Origin: an uncultured Bacilli bacterium
GTDB lineage: Bacteria > Bacillota_I > Bacilli_A > RF39 > UBA660
Direction of reading: 5' to 3'
Length of the DNA: 6,444 nt
Assembly (NCBI GenBank): GCA_944329505.1
Contig: CALVIJ010000054.1
Span: 1 to 6,444, forward strand
In this document: in pieces, positions 1-6,103 of the stretch
Numbering within the stretch: the first letter of the stretch is position 1
Layout: the number at the start of each line of letters is the position of its first letter
Notes under the pieces: model-generated
Seen by the model: the letters and a program-made list of their open reading frames with translations, nothing else
The model's database searches: none
Told to the model about the DNA's origin: nothing
Program-made: the position numbers and the translations under genes

Positions 1-105
1 TCCAAAATTCTTTCTAAATAAATTTTACCATATTATGGCTCTTTTTATTTAGTGTGAACTTTAAAGGTATTATAATCGTGATAATCTTCTTTTTATTGTT
101 TGATA

Positions 106-2643
106 TTATTTATCAAAATCATCTAAAAAATCATCAATAGTTAAAATTTGTTTATCAATTTGATCTAAAGAAATTTGTTTTTCTTCTTTTGTTACTTTTG
201 TTTCTTCTTGGGTAACAGAGGCTTGTTCTAAATCTTGAGCTTTGATTAAATCTGTTTCAATGAAAACTTTTTTGATTTTATCTTTAGTTATATTAGAACC
301 TGTTTGATAGCGGTCACATATTGGAAATTCAGATGATTTATGGTAGGTTATTTCATCAGTTAAAATACCTATTTCTGTTTTACTATTAATGATTAATACT
401 GATACTAATTTATAAGGATTTGTTTTAACATCTCTTATAGCTAAAAGTCCTTTACGAGCTCTTGTCATTACATCAAACTCACTTAATTTTACACGTTTTC
501 CAGTTCCTTTATTTGTAAGGAATAAAGCATATTCATTTTGACCATTATCTGTAAAGCTTTGTCCACTTATAACATAATCATCTTTTAGGTTGATTGATTT
601 TACACCACTACCTCTTAAACCCGTGACTGGAATTTCACTAGTTAAATATCTAAGTCCATAACCATTATATGTGGATACTAATACTTCGTTTTTAGCTTTA
701 ACTACTGATACAACTTTATCTTTAGGTTTTAGTTTCATCAAGTTTACTGGTTTAGAGTATCTTTGAACTTTTAAATCATTAATATTAGTTTGTTTAACCA
801 TACCATTTTTAGTAAATGATAAGAAGTTTACATTTTCTTTAAAGTCTTTAGTTAGGTAAGATGAAATAATGTCTTCATCACTACTAGTTTTGATAATGTT
901 ACTAATATGTTTGCCCATATCTTTCCATTTTAAATCAGGTAGTTCATAAACTGGAACGTAAAGGAAATTTCCTAAAGATGTGAATAATAGTAAAGTATCC
1001 ATTGTACCCGCTTCATAGACTGCTGTTTTATAGTCTTTGTCTTTTAAGCCGGTTTCATCATTATTTGAAGCAGCATAACTTCTTAGTGATACACGTTTAA
1101 CATAGCCTTCATTTGTTACAACTACGATACAATCTTCTTTTGGAATTAATGAGGCTGTATCAATTTTAATTTCAGTAACTTCATCTTTGATTTCAGTTTT
1201 TCTTGGAGTTGCATACTCTTTTTTGATCATTCTAAGTTCGGTTTTCATAACGTGTTTCATAGCTTCTTCATTTTCTAGAATCTGTGTCCAGATGGCTATT
1301 TCTTTTTTCTTTTCTGCCATTTCTCTTTCAAGTTCAGTAACATCGGTGTTTGTCAATTTATATAATTGTAAATTTACAATAGCTTCGGCTTGTTCTTTTG
1401 TAAAGTCAAATTCTGTTTGTAAGTTTTCTATAGCGTTCGCTTTATTTTTAGAAGCTCTAATTACTTTAATTACTTCATCTAAGATAGATAAAGCTTTAAT
1501 TAATCCCTCTAAAATATGCATTCTAGCTTTAGCTACTTTTAAATCAAATTCAGTTCTTTTTGTTATTACTTCTTTTTGATGAGCAATATAGGCATCTAGG
1601 ATTTGTAATATTCCTAAAACCATTGGTCTACGGTTTACGATTGCGACCATATTGTAGCTATAAGAAATCATCATATCTGTATTTTTTAGTAAATAATTTA
1701 TGATTAAATCTTCATTGGCATCTTTCTTTAGGTCAATAGCTATTTGCAAGCCATTTCTATCGGTTTCATCTCTGACTTCTGATATTCCCTCAACTTTTTT
1801 TTCGATTCTTATTTCATCGATTTTTTTGACTAAGGCAGCCTTATTTACTTCATAAGGTATTTCAGATATAATTATTTGTCTTTTAGATTTTGGTCCAGTT
1901 ATTTCATATTTACATCTGACATTTATTTTTCCTTTACCTGTTTCAAAGGCATCTTTTATACCTTTTAAGCCCTCGGCTACTCCTCCAGTTGGAAAGTCTG
2001 GTCCTTTAACAATATCTAAGATGGTATCTAGCTTGCAGTTTGGACTATCGATTCTTTTAATTGTCGCATCTATTATTTCTCCTAAGTTATGCGGTGGGAT
2101 GTTTGTAGCATATCCAGCAGATATTCCTGTTGCTCCATTTACAAGTAGATTTGGGAATTTAGCTGGTAAGACAGTTGGTTCTAATAAAGTATCATCATAG
2201 TTTAAACTCATTAAAACTGTATCTTTGTTTATGTCTTTTAAAAGTTCACCAGCGACTTTAGAGAGTCTTGCTTCAGTATAACGCATGGCAGCGGCGCCAT
2301 CACCATCCATGGAACCGTTGTTACCTTGCATTTCAACATAGCACAAATTATTTTTCCACCACTGACTCATTCTGACTAAGGCATCATAAATACTTGAATC
2401 CCCATGTGGGTGGTAGTAACCCATGATATTTCCGACAGCTTTGGCTGATTTTTTTGTTGGTTTGTCATATGTATTACCATCTTTATACATTCCATATAAA
2501 ATACGTCTTTGAACCGGTTTTAGTCCATCTCTGACGTCTGGGAGTGCTCTATCTTGAATGATAGCTTTCGCATATCTACTAAAGTTGTCACCCATGATGT
2601 ATTCTAATGAGTAATCATATATTCTCTTTACTGCTTCTTCCAC
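106..2643 (-). CDS. parC: DNA topoisomerase IV subunit A (ParC)
   Basis: Breakage-reunion subunit of topoisomerase IV, which with ParE (encoded just upstream) unlinks daughter chromosomes and relaxes supercoils in the cytoplasm. The 845-residue product has the winged-helix/tower region first: QRRILY at 45-50, HPHGDSSIYDALVRMSQ near 78-94, and the catalytic tyrosine Tyr122 in AAMRYTEARLS. The intercalating isoleucine is Ile174 in ATGISAGYATNIPPHN. A helical dimerisation region follows (about 350-490), then a beta-pinwheel C-terminal domain (about 500-800) with degenerate GYxKR-type repeats. The GyrA box (QRRGGKG) is absent and the HGDSSIYDA motif is ParC-like, which argues against GyrA. The quinolone-determining positions carry Ser83 and Asp87, the unmutated state. 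The start is GTG, chosen because AGGTGA lies 5 nt upstream. An acidic, Glu/Gln/Lys-rich tail (801-845) follows the pinwheel. No clear terminator is visible in 1-105. Confidence 0.97.
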   Translation of the reverse strand: MEEAVKRIYDYSLEYIMGDNFSRYAKAIIQDRALPDVRDGLKPVQRRILYGMYKDGNTYDKPTKKSAKAVGNIMGYYHPHGDSSIYDALVRMSQWWKNNLCYVEMQGNNGSMDGDGAAAMRYTEARLSKVAGELLKDINKDTVLMSLNYDDTLLEPTVLPAKFPNLLVNGATGISAGYATNIPPHNLGEIIDATIKRIDSPNCKLDTILDIVKGPDFPTGGVAEGLKGIKDAFETGKGKINVRCKYEITGPKSKRQIIISEIPYEVNKAALVKKIDEIRIEKKVEGISEVRDETDRNGLQIAIDLKKDANEDLIINYLLKNTDMMISYSYNMVAIVNRRPMVLGILQILDAYIAHQKEVITKRTEFDLKVAKARMHILEGLIKALSILDEVIKVIRASKNKANAIENLQTEFDFTKEQAEAIVNLQLYKLTNTDVTELEREMAEKKKEIAIWTQILENEEAMKHVMKTELRMIKKEYATPRKTEIKDEVTEIKIDTASLIPKEDCIVVVTNEGYVKRVSLRSYAASNNDETGLKDKDYKTAVYEAGTMDTLLLFTSLGNFLYVPVYELPDLKWKDMGKHISNIIKTSSDEDIISSYLTKDFKENVNFLSFTKNGMVKQTNINDLKVQRYSKPVNLMKLKPKDKVVSVVKAKNEVLVSTYNGYGLRYLTSEIPVTGLRGSGVKSINLKDDYVISGQSFTDNGQNEYALFLTNKGTGKRVKLSEFDVMTRARKGLLAIRDVKTNPYKLVSVLIINSKTEIGILTDEITYHKSSEFPICDRYQTGSNITKDKIKKVFIETDLIKAQDLEQASVTQEETKVTKEEKQISLDQIDKQILTIDDFLDDFDK

Positions 2644-2648
2644 TTATT

Positions 2649-2654
2649 TCACCT
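2649..2654 (-). promoter_or_regulatory. parC ribosome binding site overlapping the parE stop
   Basis: AGGTGA lies 5 nt before the parC GTG start and matches the 3' end of 16S rRNA in the AGGTGA register. The parE stop codon TAG (2653-2655) shares two bases with it. Only 9 nt separate the parE stop from the parC start, so ribosomes ending parE would be placed to start parC. Translational coupling is an inference. Confidence 0.75.
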
Positions 2655-4560
2655 ACTTTGCATAATTGTCTGCGAGTGTGAATTCAACGTTTTCTTCTAT
2701 CCACTCTTTACGAGGTTCAACCTTGTCACCCATCAAGACACTGACTCTTCTTTCAGCTAGGGCAGCATCTGTTAGGTTTACTTTAATTAAACTACGTTTA
2801 TTTGGATCCATGGTTGTTTCCCATAATTGTTCGGCATTCATTTCACCTAAACCTTTATATCTTTGTTTTTCTAATTTTACTTTATTATTTTTTCTTATTT
2901 CTTCGGCTCCCTCATCATCCCAAGCATAGCCATATATTTTATTACCATTTTTTAAGGCATATAGAGGAGGCATAGCAATATATAAATGTCCATTTTCGAT
3001 TAATGGCTTCATAAATCTATAGAAGAAAGTTAAAAGTAATATGGCAATGTGCGCTCCATCATCATCGGCATCAGTCATGATGATAACTTTGTCATAGTTA
3101 CAATCTTCGATTTTGAAATCACTACCAATTCCAGCTCCAATTGTTTGAATCATGGTATTTATTTCATTGTTGGCTAAAACATCGGTTAAAGAGGCTTTTT
3201 CTGTGTTGATAACTTTACCTCTTAAAGGTAATATAGCTTGGAATTTTCTATCTCTACCTTGTTTAGCTGAACCACCAGCTGAGTCTCCCTCGACTAAGAA
3301 TAGTTCGTTTATTTTTGAATTTTTAGATTGAGCCGGTGTGAATTTATCACTGATAGATTTTTCTTTTCTATTTTTTCCTTTACCGTTTCTCGCTTCATCT
3401 CTAGCTTTTCGAGCTGATTCTCTAACTTGTTTTGATTTAACCATTTTTTCTAATATTTTAGTGGCTATTTCTTTATTTTCTTCTAGGAAAAATTGGAGAT
3501 TTTCGGTTGTGATACTATCAACTACTGTTCTAGCAGATGGTGTTCCTAATTTTCCTTTGGTTTGTCCCTCAAATTGTAATAATTTTTCTGGGATTTGCAA
3601 ACTTATAATAGCGGTTAAACCCTCTCTAGTATCAGGACCTTCAAAGTTTTTATCTTTAGCTTTTAAGTAACCATTATTTCTAGCATAGTCATTAAACACT
3701 CTAGTGATTGCAGTTTTGAATCCGACTTCGTGAGTACCACCATCAGATGTTTTAACATTATTTACAAATGAGATAATATTTTCAGAATAACTTTCAGTAT
3801 ATTGGAATGCTACTTCGACATTAATTCCATCTTTTATTCCTTGAAAGTCGTAAGGTTTATGAAGTACTTTTTTATCCGTGTTTAAGTATTCAGCAAAAGA
3901 ATTTAATCCCTTTTCATAATGATATGATTCTTTTCTATCAGTAGCTTCATCATAAACATCGATTGTTAAATTTTTAAGTAAGAAAGCACTTTCCTGCATT
4001 CTTTCACATATTGTGGAGAAAGAAAATGTCGTAGTAGAAAAAATTTCTTCATCAGGCATGAATCTAACTTTAACACCTGTTTTATTAGTTTTGCCTATTT
4101 TCTTTAAATTTTTATCTAAATGTCCGCCGTTTTTAAAACTTATAAAATACTCTTCGCCATCTCTTTTGATGGTAACTTCCATCCATTTACTTAAGGCATT
4201 AACAACAGAAGCTCCAACACCATGAAGACCACCAGATACTTTATAACCTGATGTTTCAAATTTTCCACCGGCATGAAGAACTGTGTAGATGACTTCTGGA
4301 GTTGATTTACCACTTTCATGCATTCCAGTTGGAATACCTCTACCAAAGTCTTCGACACTGACACTTCCATCTTTATGAATTGTGATATTTATCCTATCAC
4401 CATAACCGTTAATGGCTTCATCGATACTGTTATCGACAATTTCCCATACAAGATGGTGAAGTCCCCTTTTATCAGTTGAACCGATATACATACCAGGCCT
4501 TTTTCTAACAGCTTCTAACCCCTCTAAAATTTTTATTGAGTGCTCATCATATTTTGCCAT
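2653..4560 (-). CDS. parE: DNA topoisomerase IV subunit B (ParE)
   Basis: ATPase subunit of topoisomerase IV, working with ParC encoded immediately downstream. From the chosen start the protein is 635 residues, a normal ParE length. The GHKL ATPase domain comes first, with Glu40 and Asn44 in EIVDNSIDEA, Asp71 in DFGRGIP, and the glycine-rich ATP lid GGLHGVGASVVNALS (110-124). The transducer domain follows, with the phosphate-contacting lysine region QTKGKLG (333-339). The TOPRIM domain has EGDSAGG (424-430, Glu424) and the metal-binding aspartates 497, 499 and 501 in TDADDDGAHI, then QRYKGLGEMNAEQLW near 566-580. Motifs fit ParE better than GyrB, notably ILPLRGKVINTEKA and the KVEPRKEWIEENV ending. 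The frame stays open 19 codons further upstream, but the start MAKYDEHS is preferred because GGTGAT lies 3 nt before it and the extension is not conserved-looking. Confidence 0.97.
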   Translation of the reverse strand: MAKYDEHSIKILEGLEAVRKRPGMYIGSTDKRGLHHLVWEIVDNSIDEAINGYGDRINITIHKDGSVSVEDFGRGIPTGMHESGKSTPEVIYTVLHAGGKFETSGYKVSGGLHGVGASVVNALSKWMEVTIKRDGEEYFISFKNGGHLDKNLKKIGKTNKTGVKVRFMPDEEIFSTTTFSFSTICERMQESAFLLKNLTIDVYDEATDRKESYHYEKGLNSFAEYLNTDKKVLHKPYDFQGIKDGINVEVAFQYTESYSENIISFVNNVKTSDGGTHEVGFKTAITRVFNDYARNNGYLKAKDKNFEGPDTREGLTAIISLQIPEKLLQFEGQTKGKLGTPSARTVVDSITTENLQFFLEENKEIATKILEKMVKSKQVRESARKARDEARNGKGKNRKEKSISDKFTPAQSKNSKINELFLVEGDSAGGSAKQGRDRKFQAILPLRGKVINTEKASLTDVLANNEINTMIQTIGAGIGSDFKIEDCNYDKVIIMTDADDDGAHIAILLLTFFYRFMKPLIENGHLYIAMPPLYALKNGNKIYGYAWDDEGAEEIRKNNKVKLEKQRYKGLGEMNAEQLWETTMDPNKRSLIKVNLTDAALAERRVSVLMGDKVEPRKEWIEENVEFTLADNYAK

Positions 4561-4575
4561 ATCATCACCATTAGA

Positions 4576-4604
4576 ATTATAACAAAAAAACCTTAAAAAA
4601 ACAA
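4576..4604 (-). promoter_or_regulatory. Possible parE-parC promoter
   Basis: On the minus strand, TTGTTT (4599-4604), a 17-nt spacer and TATAAT (4576-4581) precede parE. The -10 is perfect but the -35 sits in T-rich sequence where it could arise by chance. A start at the usual distance would leave a leader of only about 9 nt, barely holding the GGTGAT site at 4564-4569. A promoter further upstream in 4600-4680 is equally possible. Confidence 0.3.
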
Positions 4605-4683
4605 ACAAAAACGTCAAATTAATGTGAAGTGTAAAGCATAAAAAAGAAACTTATGTTTTGTTTTTCGAGATATAAAACTTGAC

Positions 4684-4712
4684 TTGAAAAAAACTTAATT
4701 TTATGTTATTAT
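4684..4712 (+). promoter_or_regulatory. Promoter of the antisense RNA
   Basis: TTGAAA (4684-4689), a 17-nt spacer and TATTAT (4707-4712) form a near-consensus housekeeping promoter with a predicted start at about 4719-4721. A second -35-like TTGACT overlaps at 4679. The -10 and downstream bases (TATTATGTATATAG) are almost identical to those of the facing toxin promoter (TATAATGTATATAG), which supports both being real and related by duplication. Confidence 0.65.
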
Positions 4713-4783
4713 GTATATAGATGAGAGAAATCTCATAAAATAAAAAAGGGAACATTCAGTTTTGTCTTGTTGAATGTCTACCC
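4707..4783 (+). repeat. Left arm of the inverted promoter/leader duplication
   Basis: Read on the plus strand this arm runs TATTATGTATATAG, then 27 nt absent from the other arm (holding the GAAA-loop hairpin), then GGGAACATTCAG, 7 unmatched nt, and TTGTTGAATGTCTACC. It matches the minus-strand reading of 4953-4992 apart from the two indels, a 1-nt gap and three substitutions (T/A, C/T, A/G). It includes the antisense-RNA -10 box and first half. Confidence 0.7.
4737..4783 (-). terminator. Terminator of the small-peptide (toxin) mRNA
   Basis: On the minus strand GGG and ACATTCA (4783-4781 and 4777-4771) pair with TGAATGT and CCC (4758-4752 and 4750-4748). This leaves a 12-nt loop and a small asymmetric bulge, followed by TTTTTTATTTT. 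It ends the toxin transcript about 80-90 nt after the stop codon, for an mRNA of about 240 nt. The same DNA forms an internal hairpin of the antisense RNA. Confidence 0.65.
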
Positions 4784-4800
4784 ATTTATGAATAATGTTA

Positions 4801-4837
4801 GACATTTAATTCTTTATGAATTAAGTGTCATTTTTTT
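4801..4837 (+). terminator. Terminator of the antisense RNA
   Basis: A 12-bp stem (GACATTTAATTC with GAATTAAGTGTC, one G-U pair) closes a 5-nt loop and is followed, after one A, by seven T. It is a textbook intrinsic terminator on the plus strand. No T-run follows it on the minus strand, so it should not stop the toxin transcript. Its right side overlaps the toxin stop codon (4828-4830) and its T-run is the two terminal AAA lysine codons read in reverse. Confidence 0.85.
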
Positions 4838-4920
4838 ATAGCTATTACCAAGCAGGTAAGGAGCGATAAAATGATAGTAACATACCTTAGAACTCTTAGT
4901 ACAAAAGTTCTTTTAGTCAT
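4828..4920 (-). CDS. Putative small basic hydrophobic peptide, type I toxin-like
   Basis: A 30-residue peptide. The N-terminus MTKRTFVLRVLRY carries Lys3, Arg4, Arg9 and Arg12. A hydrophobic stretch from about Val14 to Ile28 (VTIILSLLTCLVIAI) can span a membrane once, and it ends in Lys-Lys. With six basic and no acidic residues it is very basic and resembles pore-forming or membrane-stressing type I toxins in size and layout (BsrE is 30 residues, Fst 33), though I see no clear sequence match to any named family. A strong AGGAGG lies 10 nt before the ATG, a little further than usual. It has its own promoter and terminator and is faced by an antisense RNA. The gene is too short for coding statistics to help. 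Alternatives are a non-toxic small membrane protein or chance. Toxicity is inferred, not shown. Confidence 0.6.
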   Translation of the reverse strand: MTKRTFVLRVLRYVTIILSLLTCLVIAIKK

Positions 4921-4929
4921 TATTATCAA

Positions 4930-4955
4930 ACCTCCTCTCTATTAAGATTAGAGGT
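4930..4955 (-). promoter_or_regulatory. Leader hairpin able to mask the toxin Shine-Dalgarno site
   Basis: In the toxin mRNA leader ACCTC (from 4955-4951) can pair with GAGGT (4934-4930), and alternatively CTCTA pairs with TAGAG in a tighter hairpin. The first register covers the AGGAGG site (4936-4931). Masking of the ribosome binding site is common in type I toxin mRNAs. The folding was done by eye. Confidence 0.45.
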
Positions 4956-4992
4956 AGACACTCAACAACTGATATTCCCTATATACATTATA
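4953..4992 (-). repeat. Right arm of the inverted promoter/leader duplication
   Basis: Minus-strand reading: TATAATGTATATAGGGAA, then TATCAG and TTGTTGAGTGTCTACC. It contains the toxin-gene -10 box, transcription start region and first part of the leader, and is the inverted partner of 4707-4783. In the toxin mRNA this arm is the 5' end and the left arm is the 3' end, so the two ends can pair. Confidence 0.7.
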
Positions 4993-5015
4993 TAATATAA
5001 CGAATAGTTATACAA
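4987..5015 (-). promoter_or_regulatory. Promoter of the small-peptide (toxin) gene
   Basis: On the minus strand TTGTAT (5010-5015), a 17-nt spacer and a perfect TATAAT (4987-4992) predict a transcript start near 4979-4980 and a leader of about 60 nt. Spacing and -10 context match those of the facing antisense promoter. Confidence 0.7.
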
Positions 5016-5018
5016 ATG

Positions 5019-5031
5019 AATTGTAACAATT
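5019..5031. other. Perfect 13-bp palindrome next to the toxin promoter
   Basis: AATTGTAACAATT is a perfect 6-1-6 palindrome 3 bp upstream of the toxin -35 box. It could be a binding site for a dimeric regulator. In such AT-rich DNA a short palindrome can also occur by chance, and no second copy is seen near the other promoters. Confidence 0.25.
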
Positions 5032-5126
5032 TCTTTTTTAGCATGCTCCAGTGGTGACGAACTTATATTATCTTTAATTATGTCAAACATTAATTTTTTT
5101 CCATTCAATTTAAATCTTAAATTTTT

Positions 5127-5152
5127 AAAACCGTCAGTAATCTGGCAGTTTT
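5127..5152 (-). terminator. Terminator after the deacetylase-like gene
   Basis: An 11-position stem with one mismatch (AAAACTGCCAG with CTGACGGTTTT in minus-strand reading) closes a 4-nt loop. It overlaps the stop codon of the deacetylase-like gene by two bases. The minus-strand T-run is short (four T). On the plus strand the stem is followed by TTTTATTCTTTT, so it may also work in that direction. It isolates the toxin promoter from upstream transcription. Confidence 0.6.
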
Positions 5153-5996
5153 ATTCTTTTAAAAGAGTTTCTAACGAAACAATATTATATCCTTTAGATG
5201 TTATGTAATTTAAAATAATTTCAAGTTCACTATTTAAGGCTTTTGTAACATCTAAAGAAATAATCGCACCTGGTAATAATTCTTTTTTAATATTGAGAAG
5301 TGGTTTGTTTTTTATAATTATACTCGGCATTATAGTTATTGAATCTTGAATTCTACATATTCTCAGCGTTTTTTTATTGGGCTTTTCAGTATAACAATAG
5401 TTGTATATTTGAGGCCCGATGTTTGTTATAATTGTTTTCATCCAAACAAAGTCACTATCTTCATAGTCTTCATTATTACTTAGGTTGCCTACTGTGTGTC
5501 CATCTTGAACTAAATTGATAATTTGATTATGATGTTTTTCTAAATATTTACTTTCAATAAAAAACGTGGCTTTGAATTCTTTTTGATTTAACAATTTTAT
5601 TATATTTGTAATATCATCATTGTTTCCTACTTTAAAAAGTAAAGTTATATCCATTTTAGTATTATTGCCATTTATAACATATTTATCTTTGTTTTTATCT
5701 AATGTGTTTTCTACTTCTAACGGTTTATAAACAAGTAATTTGTCATCAAAATAACCTATTTTACTCATAGCTTCGTAGCTCTTATCGACATCAACTTCTT
5801 TACCATTTATACCCGGAATAATTGTATTATCGTTGATTATTGGCTCAATAGCATTTTCTTTATAACCATCTTTCTTACTTTTTATTTCAACAAGTAAATT
5901 GTCACTTAATTTGGCTGTTGTTCCGACTTTTTCTGTATAGATGAAACTACCAGCCATTAAGGTTAAAATACCGATCATTTGGAAAAATTTCTTCAT
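5151..5996 (-). CDS. Exported NodB-like polysaccharide deacetylase homologue lacking catalytic motifs
   Basis: A 281-residue protein. Residues 1-20 (MKKFF then a hydrophobic run) form a signal peptide or membrane anchor, with no lipobox cysteine seen. Residues 45-115 form an N-terminal extension with IIPGINGKEVDVDKSYEAM and a LLVYKPL strand. The rest resembles the NodB fold: a core strand at 116-124, KATFFIES (142-149), DGHTVGNLS (165-173), and near the end PGAIISLDV (242-250) then ITSKGYNIVSLETLL. In active enzymes these places read TFDDG, GHEIGNHT..H, RPPxG and LLH. Here they read LLFKVG, GHTVGNLSNN, LRICRIQ and SLD, so the metal-binding aspartate and histidines and the final histidine are gone. 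The reading frame is intact, so this looks like a pseudoenzyme under selection, not a decayed gene. AGGTGA 4 nt before the ATG supports the start. A cell-wall binding or regulatory role would fit, but that is inference. Confidence 0.75.
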   Translation of the reverse strand: MKKFFQMIGILTLMAGSFIYTEKVGTTAKLSDNLLVEIKSKKDGYKENAIEPIINDNTIIPGINGKEVDVDKSYEAMSKIGYFDDKLLVYKPLEVENTLDKNKDKYVINGNNTKMDITLLFKVGNNDDITNIIKLLNQKEFKATFFIESKYLEKHHNQIINLVQDGHTVGNLSNNEDYEDSDFVWMKTIITNIGPQIYNYCYTEKPNKKTLRICRIQDSITIMPSIIIKNKPLLNIKKELLPGAIISLDVTKALNSELEIILNYITSKGYNIVSLETLLKE

Positions 5997-6011
5997 AATC
6001 TCACCTATGAA

Positions 6012-6040
6012 ATTATATGAATATAATTTGCTAGTATGCT
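6012..6040 (-). promoter_or_regulatory. Possible promoter of the deacetylase-like gene
   Basis: TATAAT (6012-6017, minus strand) lies 16 nt upstream of the start codon, with only a poor -35 (AGCATA) at 17-nt spacing. Read differently, GCATACT, a 13-nt gap and CATATAAT resembles the sporulation sigma-E pattern (ATA-type -35 and CATACAAT-type -10). The sequence cannot decide between them. Confidence 0.3.
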
Positions 6041-6103
6041 TTGATTATTTATGAACTATTCATTTTACTTTTCATATTATATTATGAAGGGGGGCTAATT
6101 CAG

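Larger units (their letters stand above)
4720..4838 (+). ncRNA. Putative antisense (antitoxin) RNA of a type I module
   Basis: Predicted RNA of about 119 nt, bounded by the promoter at 4684-4712 and the terminator at 4801-4837. It carries no ORF with a ribosome binding site. It opens with a perfect 6-bp hairpin capped by a GAAA loop (4721-4736), then a second hairpin (4748-4783), then the terminator hairpin. It runs opposite to the small-peptide transcript and is fully complementary to that transcript's 3' untranslated region plus the stop codon and last two codons. Known type I pairs such as bsrG/SR4 and txpA/RatA of Bacillus subtilis also overlap at their 3' ends. Function as an antitoxin is inferred from arrangement only. 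Confidence 0.55.

Noticed and set aside
1..105. Possible terminator downstream of parC
   Set aside because: Only 4-5 bp hairpins without a T-run in the minus direction are present, so no terminator or gene is called here.
1187..1579. A 130-codon plus-strand open frame inside parC
   Set aside because: It is the reverse of well-conserved ParC sequence, has no ribosome binding site and its translation is Ser/Phe/Leu-rich nonsense typical of an AT-rich shadow frame.
2666..4225. Three plus-strand open frames (2666-2929, 3338-3670, 4013-4225) inside parE
   Set aside because: All lie opposite conserved ParE domains, lack ribosome binding sites and have shadow-frame composition.
4561..4617. A 19-residue N-terminal extension of ParE
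   Set aside because: The extension is Phe-rich, covers a likely promoter and ribosome binding site, and ParE proteins normally begin close to the MAKYDEHS start.
4871..4945. A 24-codon plus-strand ORF with AAGGAG 7 nt upstream, antisense to the small toxin-like ORF
   Set aside because: It lies after the strong plus-strand terminator at 4801-4837 and has no promoter of its own, and its end is the reverse of the toxin ribosome binding site. The minus-strand ORF has the complete promoter-leader-terminator set. Kept only as a weak alternative.
4684..5031. The inverted repeat as the ends of an insertion sequence or MITE
   Set aside because: The arms coincide with promoter and leader functions, no transposase or flanking target duplication is visible, and an RNA-structure explanation fits better.
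6041..6103. A longer N-terminus for the Pro/Tyr-rich protein with a hydrophobic leader
   Set aside because: The extension would translate the AAGGGGGG ribosome binding site and has no such site before its own ATG. The hydrophobic look comes from AT-rich codons.
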